From Azovibrio restrictus DSM 23866 (GTDB lineage Bacteria > Pseudomonadota > Gammaproteobacteria > Burkholderiales > Rhodocyclaceae): a DNA stretch of 64,000 nt. This document shows, one piece after another, positions 1 to 7,717 of this stretch. Under the pieces are notes generated by a model, which saw only the letters and a program-made list of their open reading frames with translations, was not told the origin of the DNA and did not search any database. The DNA lies in the NCBI RefSeq assembly GCF_000429665.1, contig NZ_AUCH01000002.1:186001-250000 (forward strand), written 5' to 3'. The stretch's first letter is position 1. Each line of letters begins with the position of its first letter. A program made the translations under genes and the position numbers.

Positions 1-196
1 GGACTTCGCCTACGTGGATCACGATGCCCAGGGCTATGCCACGGCCACGGTCAGCGCCGACAGCTTCACGGTGGTCTTTCACAAGGTGCTGCCCCTGGAC
101 GCCCAGGGCAAGGCGCCAGCCAGCCCCCTGGCGGGCCGCACCCGCATCACCCTGGCCCGGGACAGCCTGACTCCCCAGGTACAAACCGGGGTGTGA
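1..196 (+). CDS. PhoD-like alkaline phosphatase, C-terminal end (partial)
   Basis: The first 196 bases are the 3' end of a gene that starts before the window. The frame opens at base 2 and reads DFAYVDHDAQGYATATV, then about 45 more residues to the TGA at 194-196. The 'D..AQGYATATV...' pattern followed by a beta-strand-rich end resembles the C-terminus of PhoD-type phosphodiesterase/alkaline phosphatases, where this strand closes the metallophosphatase fold. Those enzymes are usually exported and release phosphate from phosphodiesters. The metal-binding residues would lie outside the window, so the assignment rests only on the tail. Confidence 0.55.
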   Translation, partial: DFAYVDHDAQGYATATVSADSFTVVFHKVLPLDAQGKAPASPLAGRTRITLARDSLTPQVQTGV

Positions 197-209
197 CCCG
201 GGGCTGACC

Positions 210-2225
210 TCAGGCCTTGAAGCGCTGCACTTCCTGGGAGAGGGTATCGGCCAGGGTCTGGAGCTGGCTGGCGGTGGCGGCGTTTGCTCCGGCGGCCGCG
301 TTGTTTTCCTCGGCCATCTGGGCGATCCGTTCCACGTGCCTGGCCACCTCCGTGGTGGCCGTGGACTGTTCCCGCAGGGAGGTGGAAATGTCTTCCACCA
401 CCTGCATCACCCGCAGGGCCTGATCCTGAACCCGTTGCATGGCGGTTCCGGCCTGCTGGGCCTGGGTCACGCCGCTGTCCACCCGGGCCACGCCCTCCTG
501 CATGCTGTGCACGGCCTGCCGGGTGCCGTCCTGGATGTTGGCGATCATGGTGGCGATTTCCCGGGTGGAGGCGGCCGTGCGTTCGGCGAGCTTGCGCACC
601 TCGTCGGCCACCACCGAGAAGCCCCGGCCCGCCTCTCCGGCCCGGGCCGCTTCGATGGCGGCATTGAGGGCGAGCAGGTTGGTCTGTTCGGCGATTTCCT
701 TGATCACCGCAACGATGCTGGAGATTTCTTCGGACTGCTGGCCGAGCCGGGTGATGAGGCCGGAGGAATGGTTCACCGCCGTGGCAATCCGCTGGATTTC
801 CTCCACCACCTGCAGCACGACCCGGCCGCCCTGTTCCGCCACCTGGTCCGATTCCCGCGACAGGTCCTGGGCTTCCTGGGCGTTGTTGGCGATGTGGCTG
901 ACGCCCACGGTCATTTCCTCGATGGAGGCGGCCATGCCCGAAGCCGATTCGCTCTGGGTGCCGGCGCTGGTGGCGATCTGGGTGCTGGCGCCGGCCAGGT
1001 GGCCGGCCGCGCCGTGCAGGGTGTCCACATCCTGCTGCAGCCGGCGGATCAGCAGCCCCAGCCCTTCAGCCATGCGGTTGAAATGCTGGGCCGCATCCCC
1101 CAGTTCATCGCGGCTGTCGAGCTGGAAGCGGGTGCTGAAGTCCCCCTCGGCCAGACGTCCGGCCCCTGCGGCCAGCCGTTCGATGGCGTTCTGGATCGAG
1201 TAGTAGGCGCCGATGGCCAGGTAGGTGAAGCCCAGGAAGGCCAGGAGCGAGGTGGCCACGTTGATCAGCAGGTGCTCCCGGGAGCGTTCGATGCGTTCCT
1301 GCAGCAGCCGGTCCAGCTCCGGTGCCAGCACCTGGAACATGGCCTGATAGCCCTGGTCGATGACTCGGGTGACCTGGTCGAAATATTCCTGGGAGGGGGT
1401 TTCGAAGCGCTGCTCGATGATCTGTTCCCGGATCAGCCGGGCCACAGCTCTTGCGTCCTGGGGAAAGCGCTGGTTGAAGTCCTGCAGCCGGGCCCCGGCC
1501 GCCGGCGCGTAGCGGGCCACCTTGGTCATGCCACTGGCCATGGTGTCCAGGTTGGCCTGCAGCTCGGCAATCTGCTGGCCCATGAGGATCTGCTGCTGGC
1601 TGGTGACTTCCCGCCGGGCGATGATGCCCGTGCCTATGCCCCGGGCCAGGGCCAGCTTTTCCAGCAGCAGGGGCATGCGCACCACCACCGTGTCCATCAG
1701 GTAGTAGGTATCCAGCTCAGGGTCCAGGGTCAGGGTGGAGGCGTCGGCCACCAGCAGCATCAGGTCCATGGACTTCTGCACCAGGGCCGTATGCTGGCGC
1801 AGGTTTTCCGACGCGGTCAGGGACAGGCCGTCCTGGACGATCTCCTGCCAGCCGGCGCGCAGGTCCTGCCAGCTCTGGTCCTGGCGCAGGGCCGGGTCCA
1901 GGACCGCTTCCACCCGCTCCAGGGCGGCTGCCACCGCCTTTTGCCGTTCGGCCCGCCGGGGTTCCAGGGCGGCATTGCCGTTCAGGATGCCCGAGGACAG
2001 GCCCCGATGCTGCTGCAGCTCGGCCACCAGCTGGTTGATGGGCTGGATCTGGCTCAGGCCGGCCCGCTCCTGGGTGGTGGTACTGACCACGGCCTGCAAC
2101 TGCTGGTAGAGATTGAACAGCAGCACCAGTACGGCGAACAGGGCCACGATGCCCATCACGGCGAACTTGCGTGGATAACGGAGGCGGTCCATCAGGGCGA
2201 TGGTGGGGAGGAACAGGGTCTTCAT
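210..2225 (-). CDS. Methyl-accepting chemotaxis protein with NIT-like sensor domain
   Basis: A chemoreceptor of about 671 residues. An N-terminal membrane segment (about residues 20-40) is followed by a periplasmic region with an 'LQQHRGLSSGILNGN' stretch typical of NIT (nitrate/nitrite-type) sensing domains. A second membrane segment lies around residues 325-345, then a HAMP linker, then the cytoplasmic signalling domain with the conserved hairpin tip 'IAEQTNLLALNAAIEAARAG'. It would report to the CheA/CheW array at the cell pole. The start at 2225 (MKTLFLPT) was preferred because a GGGAAA element sits upstream and the membrane segment then falls at the usual place. Longer in-frame starts up to 2336 would overlap the divergent AraC gene's control region. 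The ligand cannot be told from sequence. Confidence 0.93.
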   Translation of the reverse strand: MKTLFLPTIALMDRLRYPRKFAVMGIVALFAVLVLLFNLYQQLQAVVSTTTQERAGLSQIQPINQLVAELQQHRGLSSGILNGNAALEPRRAERQKAVAAALERVEAVLDPALRQDQSWQDLRAGWQEIVQDGLSLTASENLRQHTALVQKSMDLMLLVADASTLTLDPELDTYYLMDTVVVRMPLLLEKLALARGIGTGIIARREVTSQQQILMGQQIAELQANLDTMASGMTKVARYAPAAGARLQDFNQRFPQDARAVARLIREQIIEQRFETPSQEYFDQVTRVIDQGYQAMFQVLAPELDRLLQERIERSREHLLINVATSLLAFLGFTYLAIGAYYSIQNAIERLAAGAGRLAEGDFSTRFQLDSRDELGDAAQHFNRMAEGLGLLIRRLQQDVDTLHGAAGHLAGASTQIATSAGTQSESASGMAASIEEMTVGVSHIANNAQEAQDLSRESDQVAEQGGRVVLQVVEEIQRIATAVNHSSGLITRLGQQSEEISSIVAVIKEIAEQTNLLALNAAIEAARAGEAGRGFSVVADEVRKLAERTAASTREIATMIANIQDGTRQAVHSMQEGVARVDSGVTQAQQAGTAMQRVQDQALRVMQVVEDISTSLREQSTATTEVARHVERIAQMAEENNAAAGANAATASQLQTLADTLSQEVQRFKA

Positions 2226-2368
2226 GGGCGGTTTCCCGGAATCGATGGCTTTCGGACTCATTAAACCTAGTCCGGGTTCCCGAAAAATGACAATGGAGAT
2301 TTTTGCCGGCTTGCCCGGCCCTGGCGGGCGACGCACAATGGCTGGCCTCCTGGTCCCGGAGTTTGCCC

Positions 2369-3025
2369 TTGACCACTGTCTCCCTGGTGCTGCAATCCTG
2401 GCGTTTCTGCCCCGAGCGCGATACCTGCTCCACGGTATTGCCGGATGGCTGCCGCGACCTGATCCTGCGCCGGGCGCCTGGCGGTGAGCCCCTGTGGTTC
2501 ATCTCGTCCCTGGCGGATCAGGCCTACCCGGTGGATTGCCTGGCCGGCGAGGCCTTCGCCGGCCACCGTCTGCTGCCGGGCACCCGTCTGCCCGAGGCGG
2601 AACTGCTGGCTGCCCTGGGGACGGTGGAAGATGCCGCGGCGGCGCTGCCCCTGATCGCGGCCTGCGGCACCCTGGAGGCCAGTCTGGAGGAGGCCCTGGC
2701 GGGATTGGCGGAATCCCCCAGCGTGGCCCGGGCCCGGACCCGGCTGGGGGTCTCGGAGCGCAGTCTGGAGCGGCTGGTGAGTACCGGCACCGGGCGCCCG
2801 CCGGGTTACTGGCTGCGCCTGGCCCGGGTGCGGCGGCTGGCCCGGGCCCTGTCCACCGGCGGCGGGGCGGATGCCGTAGCCCTGGTGGATCTGGCGGCAG
2901 CCCTGGGGTACGCGGACCAGGCCCACATGAACCGGGAATGCCGCCGCTGGTTCGGGCTGGCCCCCGGGGCCCTGCGCCGCCAGCCGGAACTGCTGGCCCT
3001 GGCGGCCGAGCCCGGTTACGGGTGA
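2369..3025 (+). CDS. AraC-family transcriptional regulator
   Basis: About 218 residues. The C-terminal half carries a double helix-turn-helix of the AraC/XylS type: 'ARTRLGVSERSLERLV' as the first helix pair, and 'VDLAAALGYADQAHMNRECRRWFG' with the usual P/G-rich end 'LAPGALRR' as the second. The N-terminal part ('RFCPERDTCSTVLPDGCRDLI') resembles the DUF6597-type sensor domain found in AraC proteins with unknown ligands. The start is uncertain. TTG at 2369 has GGAG at 2358-2361 with a 7-base spacer, while an in-frame TTG at 2303 has a GGAGA placed too close. The gene is divergent from the chemoreceptor. Confidence 0.85.
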   Translation: MTTVSLVLQSWRFCPERDTCSTVLPDGCRDLILRRAPGGEPLWFISSLADQAYPVDCLAGEAFAGHRLLPGTRLPEAELLAALGTVEDAAAALPLIAACGTLEASLEEALAGLAESPSVARARTRLGVSERSLERLVSTGTGRPPGYWLRLARVRRLARALSTGGGADAVALVDLAAALGYADQAHMNRECRRWFGLAPGALRRQPELLALAAEPGYG

Positions 3026-3043
3026 TCCCGGGGCTGTTCCGCC

Positions 3044-3427
3044 TCAGCCTCCCATGGGGGAGCAGATTTCCACCAGGAAACCGTCCGGGTCGGCCACGTA
3101 GGCCACGCTCTGGCCCCAGGGCATGTGTTCCACGTCCTGGACCAGCCGGGCGCCGGCGGCCAGGGCCCGGGCCAGGGCGGCGCCCACGTCCGGGGTGACC
3201 AGGGCGATTTCGTTGCAGGGGGCTGCCGGATCGGGCCGGCCCGGGTTCTTGCCGAGCTGGGTCATCAGGCGGCGGGAGGAGAAAGCCAGGGCGGTGGCCC
3301 CGGTTTCCAGTTCGCCGAAGTCGCCGCTTTCGTGCAGGAAGCGGGTTTCCAGGCCGAAGGCGGCCCGGTAGAAGTCGAGGCTGGCGGCCACGTGGTCCAC
3401 GTAGAAGATCGTATATCCGAGTTGCAT
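3044..3427 (-). CDS. VOC-family (glyoxalase/bleomycin-resistance-like) protein
   Basis: A 127-residue single-module vicinal-oxygen-chelate protein. It opens with 'MQLGYTIFYVDHVAASLDFYRAAFGLE', the classic beta-alpha-beta start of the fold, and ends with 'DPDGFLVEICSPMGG', where the last Glu is normally a metal ligand. Such proteins act as dimers on small molecules (glyoxal adducts, catechols, fosfomycin and others), so the substrate is not predictable. The start at 3427 has AGGGAG upstream. It is convergent with the AraC gene, with 18 bases between them. Confidence 0.88.
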   Translation of the reverse strand: MQLGYTIFYVDHVAASLDFYRAAFGLETRFLHESGDFGELETGATALAFSSRRLMTQLGKNPGRPDPAAPCNEIALVTPDVGAALARALAAGARLVQDVEHMPWGQSVAYVADPDGFLVEICSPMGG

Positions 3428-3532
3428 TGGGAACTCCCTGGGTTGAGATGGCCCCATTGTGACGGGCCCCGGCATCCCTGTCTTGAACGGAACCGACAGG
3501 GGGTTGCGTTGCTGCTGCGCCGGCTTCCCGGC

Positions 3533-4219
3533 TCAGCGGGCCAGGGCCGGGGGCAGTTCCAGGGCGGCGGTGGCCGCAGCGGGGCCGCCCGCCTGGCCGT
3601 GGGGAATGAGGCCCAGGCAGGGAGCGGGGAGCAGTTGGGTGAGGCTGTCCAGGTTGTCGTCCAGGCGGTTCATGTCAGGGACCACGCAGTTGGCGATCCA
3701 GCCGGCCAGGGGCAGGTTCCGGGCCAGGATGGCTTCTGCCGTCAGCAGGGCGTGGCTGATGCAGCCCAGGCGCATGCCCACCACCAGGATCACCGGCAGC
3801 CCCAGGGCCACGGCCAGGTCGGCGCTGTCCCCGTCCGGGCCCAGGGGAATGCGAAAGCCCCCGGCCCCTTCCACCAGCACCAGGCCGGCGGGCCCCGCCA
3901 GCTGACGGGCTTCGGCCAGGGCGGCCAGGATGGGGGCGAAGCGGAGTTCCAGCCCCGCTTCCCGGGCGGCGATGTGGGGGGCGATGGGCGGTGCCAGCAG
4001 GTAGCTGTTCAGGGTGCGCTCCGGCAGGGGCTGGCTGGCGGCGGCGCGGATGGCTTCCACGTCCTCGTTTTTGCCGTCCGGGCCGGTACCGGCGGCCACG
4101 GGCTTCAACCCCAGGGCGGTACGGCCCAGCTGCCGGGCCCGGTGGAGCAGGGCGCAGGTGGCGTAGGTCTTGCCGACTTCGGTGTCGGTGCCGGTGACGA
4201 AACAGGCGGGAGCGTTCAT
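3533..4219 (-). CDS. bioD: Dethiobiotin synthetase BioD
   Basis: 228 residues, the family's normal length. It closes the ureido ring of dethiobiotin from 7,8-diaminopelargonate, CO2 and ATP in the cytoplasm. The P-loop 'GTDTEVGKT' is at residues 10-18, and later motifs fit the family ('PVAAGTGPDGKNEDVEA', and 'LVLVEGAGGFRIPLG' for Mg/ATP and diamine binding). It is the last gene of the minus-strand biotin run but is separated from bioC by a 165-base inverted-repeat spacer, so it may depend on read-through. The start at 4219 places the P-loop correctly. Confidence 0.96.
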   Translation of the reverse strand: MNAPACFVTGTDTEVGKTYATCALLHRARQLGRTALGLKPVAAGTGPDGKNEDVEAIRAAASQPLPERTLNSYLLAPPIAPHIAAREAGLELRFAPILAALAEARQLAGPAGLVLVEGAGGFRIPLGPDGDSADLAVALGLPVILVVGMRLGCISHALLTAEAILARNLPLAGWIANCVVPDMNRLDDNLDSLTQLLPAPCLGLIPHGQAGGPAAATAALELPPALAR

Positions 4220-4220
4220 C

Positions 4221-4386
4221 CTTAAAACCTCAGTTAAACCACAGAGGCACAGAGACGCCGAGGAAAAACAAAGACTTGTCCTGGAAGGGCAGGTCACTTT
4301 CTAGGTGAGCGCAGAAGATAATGCAAGCCATTGTTTTTTTGAACTTCTCTGTGTCTTTGTGTCTCTGCGGTGAGGTTTTTAGGTTC
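4221..4386. repeat. Imperfect inverted repeat (MITE-like spacer) between bioC and bioD
   Basis: The two ends are imperfect reverse complements. The left end reads AAAACCTCAG then CCACAGAGGCACAGAGACG. The right end, read on the minus strand, is AAAAACCTCA then CCGCAGAGACACAAAGAC. The core CAGAGRCACARAGAC pattern is a type of short repeat seen scattered in many environmental proteobacterial genomes (from memory, not searched). The interior is A/T-rich compared with its neighbours and holds no convincing gene. Transcribed, it could fold into a long hairpin between bioC and bioD. Confidence 0.6.
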
Positions 4387-5149
4387 ATTTCTGGGCGTAG
4401 CAGAGGATGACCTGGTAGGTCAGGGGCAGGCCCCGGGGGGTGCGCCTGGCTTCGTAGGCGGCTTCCAGTTGCTGCCAGGCGTGGCGGCCCAGCAGGCCGC
4501 GGCGGCGCTCGGGGCCGATCTGGCTGGCACCCACGAACTTGATGGCCTGGAGCAGGCTCTTCAGGTCTTTGTAGTGGGCGATGCAGGGTTCGCAGCGGAT
4601 GCGGATGTCCCGGAACCCGGCCGCTTCCAGGGTTGCTTCCAGCACCTGGGGGGGCTGGAAGGGGATGGTGTGACGGTAGCGGTCTACCAGGGCGAAGGTC
4701 TCGTCCAGTTCCACGAAGGTGCCGGGCCCCAGGCTCGAGAGGGCCAGCATGCCGCCGGGCCAGATCACCCGCCGGGCTTCCCGGGCCAGAGCCATGGGAT
4801 CGCACCACTGGGCCGTGAGGCTGGACCAGTACAGGCCCACTACGTCATCGCACAGGGGGATGTGTTCCACGTCCCCGGCGACGCCGAATTCCAGGGCCTT
4901 GATCTGGCTCAGCATGGCCGGGGAAAAGTCCATGGCGATGCGGCGGGCGGCGGGAAAGCGCAGGCCCAGCATCTCCAGGGCGAAGCCGGTGCCGCAACCG
5001 GCATCAAGGATCACCGCCGGGATCAGCATGGACGGTAGTCCGCCGATCAGCCGGGCACAGACCCAGCGTTGCACCTTGGCGGCGCTGTCGTAGGTGCGGG
5101 CTGCTTTTTCAAAAGACTGGCGCACCTGTTCCTTGGGCGGCAGATTCAT
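4385..5149 (-). CDS. bioC: Malonyl-ACP O-methyltransferase BioC
   Basis: 254 residues, a class I SAM-dependent methyltransferase. BioC methylates the free carboxyl of malonyl-ACP, disguising it so that fatty-acid synthesis can build the pimeloyl chain. It opens with the BioC-like 'QVRQSFEKAARTYDSAAKVQ', then SAM motif I 'ILDAGCGTGFALEML' and an acidic motif 'IAMDFSPAML'. Its ATG overlaps the TGA of bioH (ATGA), indicating translational coupling, and the bio genes around it support the specific assignment over a generic methyltransferase. Confidence 0.94.
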   Translation of the reverse strand: MNLPPKEQVRQSFEKAARTYDSAAKVQRWVCARLIGGLPSMLIPAVILDAGCGTGFALEMLGLRFPAARRIAMDFSPAMLSQIKALEFGVAGDVEHIPLCDDVVGLYWSSLTAQWCDPMALAREARRVIWPGGMLALSSLGPGTFVELDETFALVDRYRHTIPFQPPQVLEATLEAAGFRDIRIRCEPCIAHYKDLKSLLQAIKFVGASQIGPERRRGLLGRHAWQQLEAAYEARRTPRGLPLTYQVILCYAQK

Positions 5150-5844
5150 GGGCGAGGCAATCCTGAGCAGAACGGGGTGGGGTCGGGGGAAAAGGGGGCG
5201 TGGGCCTTGCCGGGCAGCAGCCGCAGCTCGGCCCGGGGTAGCCGTTCGGCCAGCCAGCGGGCGGCGGCGGCGGGCATCAGGGGATCGTTTTCCCCGTGGA
5301 TCAGGGTGACCGGGCAGGTCAGGGATGCCAGGCCGGCGCGCAGGTCCGCCTCGGCCAGCCAGGCCAGCCCGGCCTCCAGGGCTGCCTGGGGTACCGGGGT
5401 GGCTTGGGCCAGCAGCGCCTCGGCCGCCTGGGGGCTCGCATCGCCCTGGCAGAAACCTTGGGCAAAGCGGGGCAGGAGGGCGGCCCCCTGGCGGCGGATG
5501 CGGGCCTGGAAGGCCTGCAGTTCCGTGGGGGGGCGGCCCAGTTCCCAGCCTTCCCGGTTCAGGAAGCTGGGGCTGCTGCCCACCAGGGTGAGGCTCAGGA
5601 CCCGCTCCGGTGCCGCCTGGGCGCAGGCCAGGGCCAGCATGCCTCCCAGGGACCAGCCGCCCAGGTGAGAGCAGGCCGGCAGGCGGGCCAGGAGGGCATC
5701 CCGGGCGGCCAGGAAGGTGGCCGGGACCGGGTCGCCGGTATTGCCGGGCAGATCCAGGACCTGCCAGCCGCTGCCGGCCAGAGCGGCGGTGAGGGGGCCG
5801 GGGCCGAAGCCCCAGCCGGGCAGGAAGAGTTGTGCTGCATTCAT
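5146..5844 (-). CDS. bioH: Pimeloyl-ACP methyl ester carboxylesterase BioH
   Basis: 232 residues, an alpha/beta hydrolase that removes the methyl group from pimeloyl-ACP methyl ester and so ends chain building started by BioC. The nucleophile elbow 'GGWSLGG' puts Ser at residue 65. The acid is in 'HGENDPLMP' and the histidine in 'GKAHAPF'. It opens with 'LFLPGWGFGPGPL', where 'GWG' is typical of BioH. The gene overlaps bioF upstream and bioC downstream by ATGA, so all three are likely translated in a coupled way. Confidence 0.94.
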   Translation of the reverse strand: MNAAQLFLPGWGFGPGPLTAALAGSGWQVLDLPGNTGDPVPATFLAARDALLARLPACSHLGGWSLGGMLALACAQAAPERVLSLTLVGSSPSFLNREGWELGRPPTELQAFQARIRRQGAALLPRFAQGFCQGDASPQAAEALLAQATPVPQAALEAGLAWLAEADLRAGLASLTCPVTLIHGENDPLMPAAAARWLAERLPRAELRLLPGKAHAPFSPDPTPFCSGLPRP

Positions 5845-7001
5845 GCTAGGGCTTTCAGGGCATCCACCAGGCTGGCCACATCCGCCTGGCTGTGGGCCGC
5901 ACTGAGGGAGATGCGCAGGCGGGCAGTGCCGACGGGCACCGTGGGCGGGCGGATCGCCGCCACCCACAGACCCCGCTCCCAGAGCGCCCGGGACAGGGCC
6001 AGGGCGGCTTCGTTGTCGCCCACGATCAGGGGCTGGATCGCGGTTTGCGAGGGCAGCAGTTGCCAGGGCAGGCCGGCCAGGCCTTCCTGCAACTGCCGGA
6101 TCAGGGCTTGCAGGTGGGCGCGCCGGGCGTCGCCGGCAGCGATCAGCTCCAGGCTTTTCACCAGGGCGCAGGCCACGGCCGGGGGCTGGGCGGTGGTGAA
6201 GATGTAGCTCCTGGCTTTTTGCAGCAGGTAGTCCATGACCAGCTCCGACCCGGCCACGAAGGCGCCGCCGACCCCGGCCGCCTTGCCCAGGGTGCCCATC
6301 AGGATCACCCGGGGATGGGCGGGGACGCCGCAATGGGCCAGGCTGCCTTGTCCCTGGGGGCCGAGCACGCCGAAGCCATGGGCGTCGTCCACCACCAGCC
6401 AGGCGTCGAAGCGTTCGGCCAGGGCGAACAGCTCGGCCAGGGGCGCCAGGTCCCCGTCCATGCTGAACACCGCGTCGGTGACGATGACCTTGCTGCGGGC
6501 GTCGCTGGCCGCCAGCAGCCGTTCCAGGGCGGCCATGTCGTTGTGGGGATAACGGTGGTGCCGGGCCCGGGAGAGCTGTGCCGCATCGATGAGCGAAGCG
6601 TGGTTGAGCTTGTCGGCGAAGATGGCGTCGTCCCTGCCGGGGGCCAGGGTGGGGGTGACGGCCAGGTTGGCCAGATAACCGGTGGAGAAGGTCAGCGCCC
6701 GGGCAAAGCCGGTGAAGGCGGCGAGGCGCTGCTCCAGGAGGTCGTGGGGGCCCAGATGGCCGCTCACCAGATGGGAGGCGCCGCTACCCGCGCCCCAGGT
6801 CAGGGCCCCGTCCGCCAGGGCCTGAGCCAGCTCCGGATGGGCGGCGAGACCCAGGTAGTCATTGCTGGCGAAGGCCAACATCTCCCGGCCCTCCACCATG
6901 GCCCGGGGGGCGCAGGGGGATTCGAGCAGGCGGCGACGGCGCGCCAGGCCCTGGTCGGCCAGGGCGGCGAGTTCCTCACGGAGGCGGGTTTCGATGTTCA
7001 T
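5841..7001 (-). CDS. bioF: 8-amino-7-oxononanoate synthase BioF
   Basis: 386 residues, the usual size. It is a PLP-dependent alpha-oxoamine synthase joining pimeloyl-ACP/CoA and L-alanine to give KAPA. Family motifs are 'FASNDYLGLA', 'GSGASHLVSGH', 'DDAHGFGVLG' (cofactor-binding Asp/His) and the PLP lysine in 'GTLGKAAGVGGAF' at residue 240. The start at 7001 (MNIETRLREEL) overlaps the stop of the upstream vapC gene by ATGA, so bioF translation seems coupled to the toxin gene. That arrangement is odd for a biosynthetic enzyme. Confidence 0.96.
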   Translation of the reverse strand: MNIETRLREELAALADQGLARRRRLLESPCAPRAMVEGREMLAFASNDYLGLAAHPELAQALADGALTWGAGSGASHLVSGHLGPHDLLEQRLAAFTGFARALTFSTGYLANLAVTPTLAPGRDDAIFADKLNHASLIDAAQLSRARHHRYPHNDMAALERLLAASDARSKVIVTDAVFSMDGDLAPLAELFALAERFDAWLVVDDAHGFGVLGPQGQGSLAHCGVPAHPRVILMGTLGKAAGVGGAFVAGSELVMDYLLQKARSYIFTTAQPPAVACALVKSLELIAAGDARRAHLQALIRQLQEGLAGLPWQLLPSQTAIQPLIVGDNEAALALSRALWERGLWVAAIRPPTVPVGTARLRISLSAAHSQADVASLVDALKALA

Positions 7002-7411
7002 GCCGTGCCGACCCAGTTTTCCCATTGCAGGCCGGGAACCCGGGCGAATTCCCGATCGTTGTTGGTGACCAGGATCCAGCCTTCGGCCCGGGCGTGGGCG
7101 GCCAACCAGAGGTCGTTGTTGCCAATGGGCATGCCCTGTTGCTGGAGGACGGCACGAATCTGGCCATAGTGTTCCCCGGCGGCCTCGGGCAGGGGGCTGA
7201 CCGGAATGGCCTGTTCCAGCTGGGCGACGACGGCCAGGGCCCGTTCCCGGGCCTGGCTCTTTTCGGCACCGAAGCGCAGTTCGCCCAGGGTGACTACGGA
7301 CATGCTCAATTCCCGCGCCTGATGACGTGCAAAACGCTCCCGCACTTCAGGCGGGTTGTGCTTGGCGATATAGATGCAGATGTTGGTGTCGAGCAGGTAG
7401 CGGATACTCAT
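6998..7411 (-). CDS. vapC: VapC-type PIN-domain ribonuclease toxin
   Basis: 137 residues with full PIN features. The N-terminal 'YLLDTNICIYI' carries the first acidic residue (Asp8), a middle 'VTLGELRFGAEKS' holds a conserved Glu, and 'IGNNDLWLAAHARAEG' and 'LVTNNDREFARVPGL' supply the remaining acidic metal ligands. VapC toxins cut RNA (initiator tRNA or rRNA loops) and are held in check by VapB. Its ATG overlaps the vapB stop by one base (TAATG), and its own stop overlaps the bioF start (ATGA), so it lies physically inside the biotin operon. Confidence 0.94.
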   Translation of the reverse strand: MSIRYLLDTNICIYIAKHNPPEVRERFARHQARELSMSVVTLGELRFGAEKSQARERALAVVAQLEQAIPVSPLPEAAGEHYGQIRAVLQQQGMPIGNNDLWLAAHARAEGWILVTNNDREFARVPGLQWENWVGTA

Positions 7412-7641
7412 TAGAAGCTCTCGCGCTCCTGGGGGGGCGTGTCGTCGCGGCCTGTTGCCATGAAATCATCCGGCAGCTGGGTCAGCAGATCGAAGATGGC
7501 GGTAGCGTTGGTGGGGGCTTCACGCAGGACGATTTCGTCGCCGCGCCGGAAAATCTCTACCTGCTCCACGTTGAGCCGGAATTCCTTGGGCAGGCGCACG
7601 GCCTGGCTGTTGCCAGACTGAAAGACACGGGCGTAGGTCAT
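7411..7641 (-). CDS. vapB: VapB-type antitoxin (AbrB/SpoVT fold)
   Basis: 76 residues. The N-terminal half 'MTYARVFQSGNSQAVRLPKEFRLNVEQVEIFRRGDEIVL' is a swapped-hairpin AbrB/MazE-type DNA-binding domain with the signature 'SGNSQAVRLPKEF'. The acidic, flexible C-terminal half ('DLLTQLPDDFMATGRDD') would wrap the VapC active site. The start at 7641 has AGGAG upstream with an 8-base spacer; longer in-frame starts lack this and would overlap bioA. It is expected to repress its own promoter together with VapC. Confidence 0.94.
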   Translation of the reverse strand: MTYARVFQSGNSQAVRLPKEFRLNVEQVEIFRRGDEIVLREAPTNATAIFDLLTQLPDDFMATGRDDTPPQERESF

Positions 7642-7660
7642 GGGGCGCTCCTGGTGTGTA

Positions 7661-7680
7661 TATACATGAAGTTTATACAT
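7661..7680 (-). promoter_or_regulatory. Candidate VapBC operator/promoter region
   Basis: The 76-base gap between the bioA stop and the vapB start is A/T-rich and holds two direct copies of TATACAT at 7661-7667 and 7674-7680, 13 bases apart and 20-39 bases ahead of vapB. Each copy overlaps a -10-like TATA element. Paired A/T-rich sites just ahead of vapB are the usual place for VapB(C) autorepression. No clear -35 box is visible. Confidence 0.4.
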
Positions 7681-7717
7681 CCAAGTAACTGAAGCCAAGA
7701 AGTCAAAACATGACCCC

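Noticed and set aside
336..2264. Long open frame on the + strand opposite the chemoreceptor
   Set aside because: It mirrors the true gene; its composition (Gly/His/Gln-rich) has no domain and no ribosome site. This is a GC-rich shadow.
4230..4808. Open frame spanning the inverted repeat and bioC
   Set aside because: Pro/Arg-rich and frame-shifted relative to bioC; its tail is just the translated repeat.
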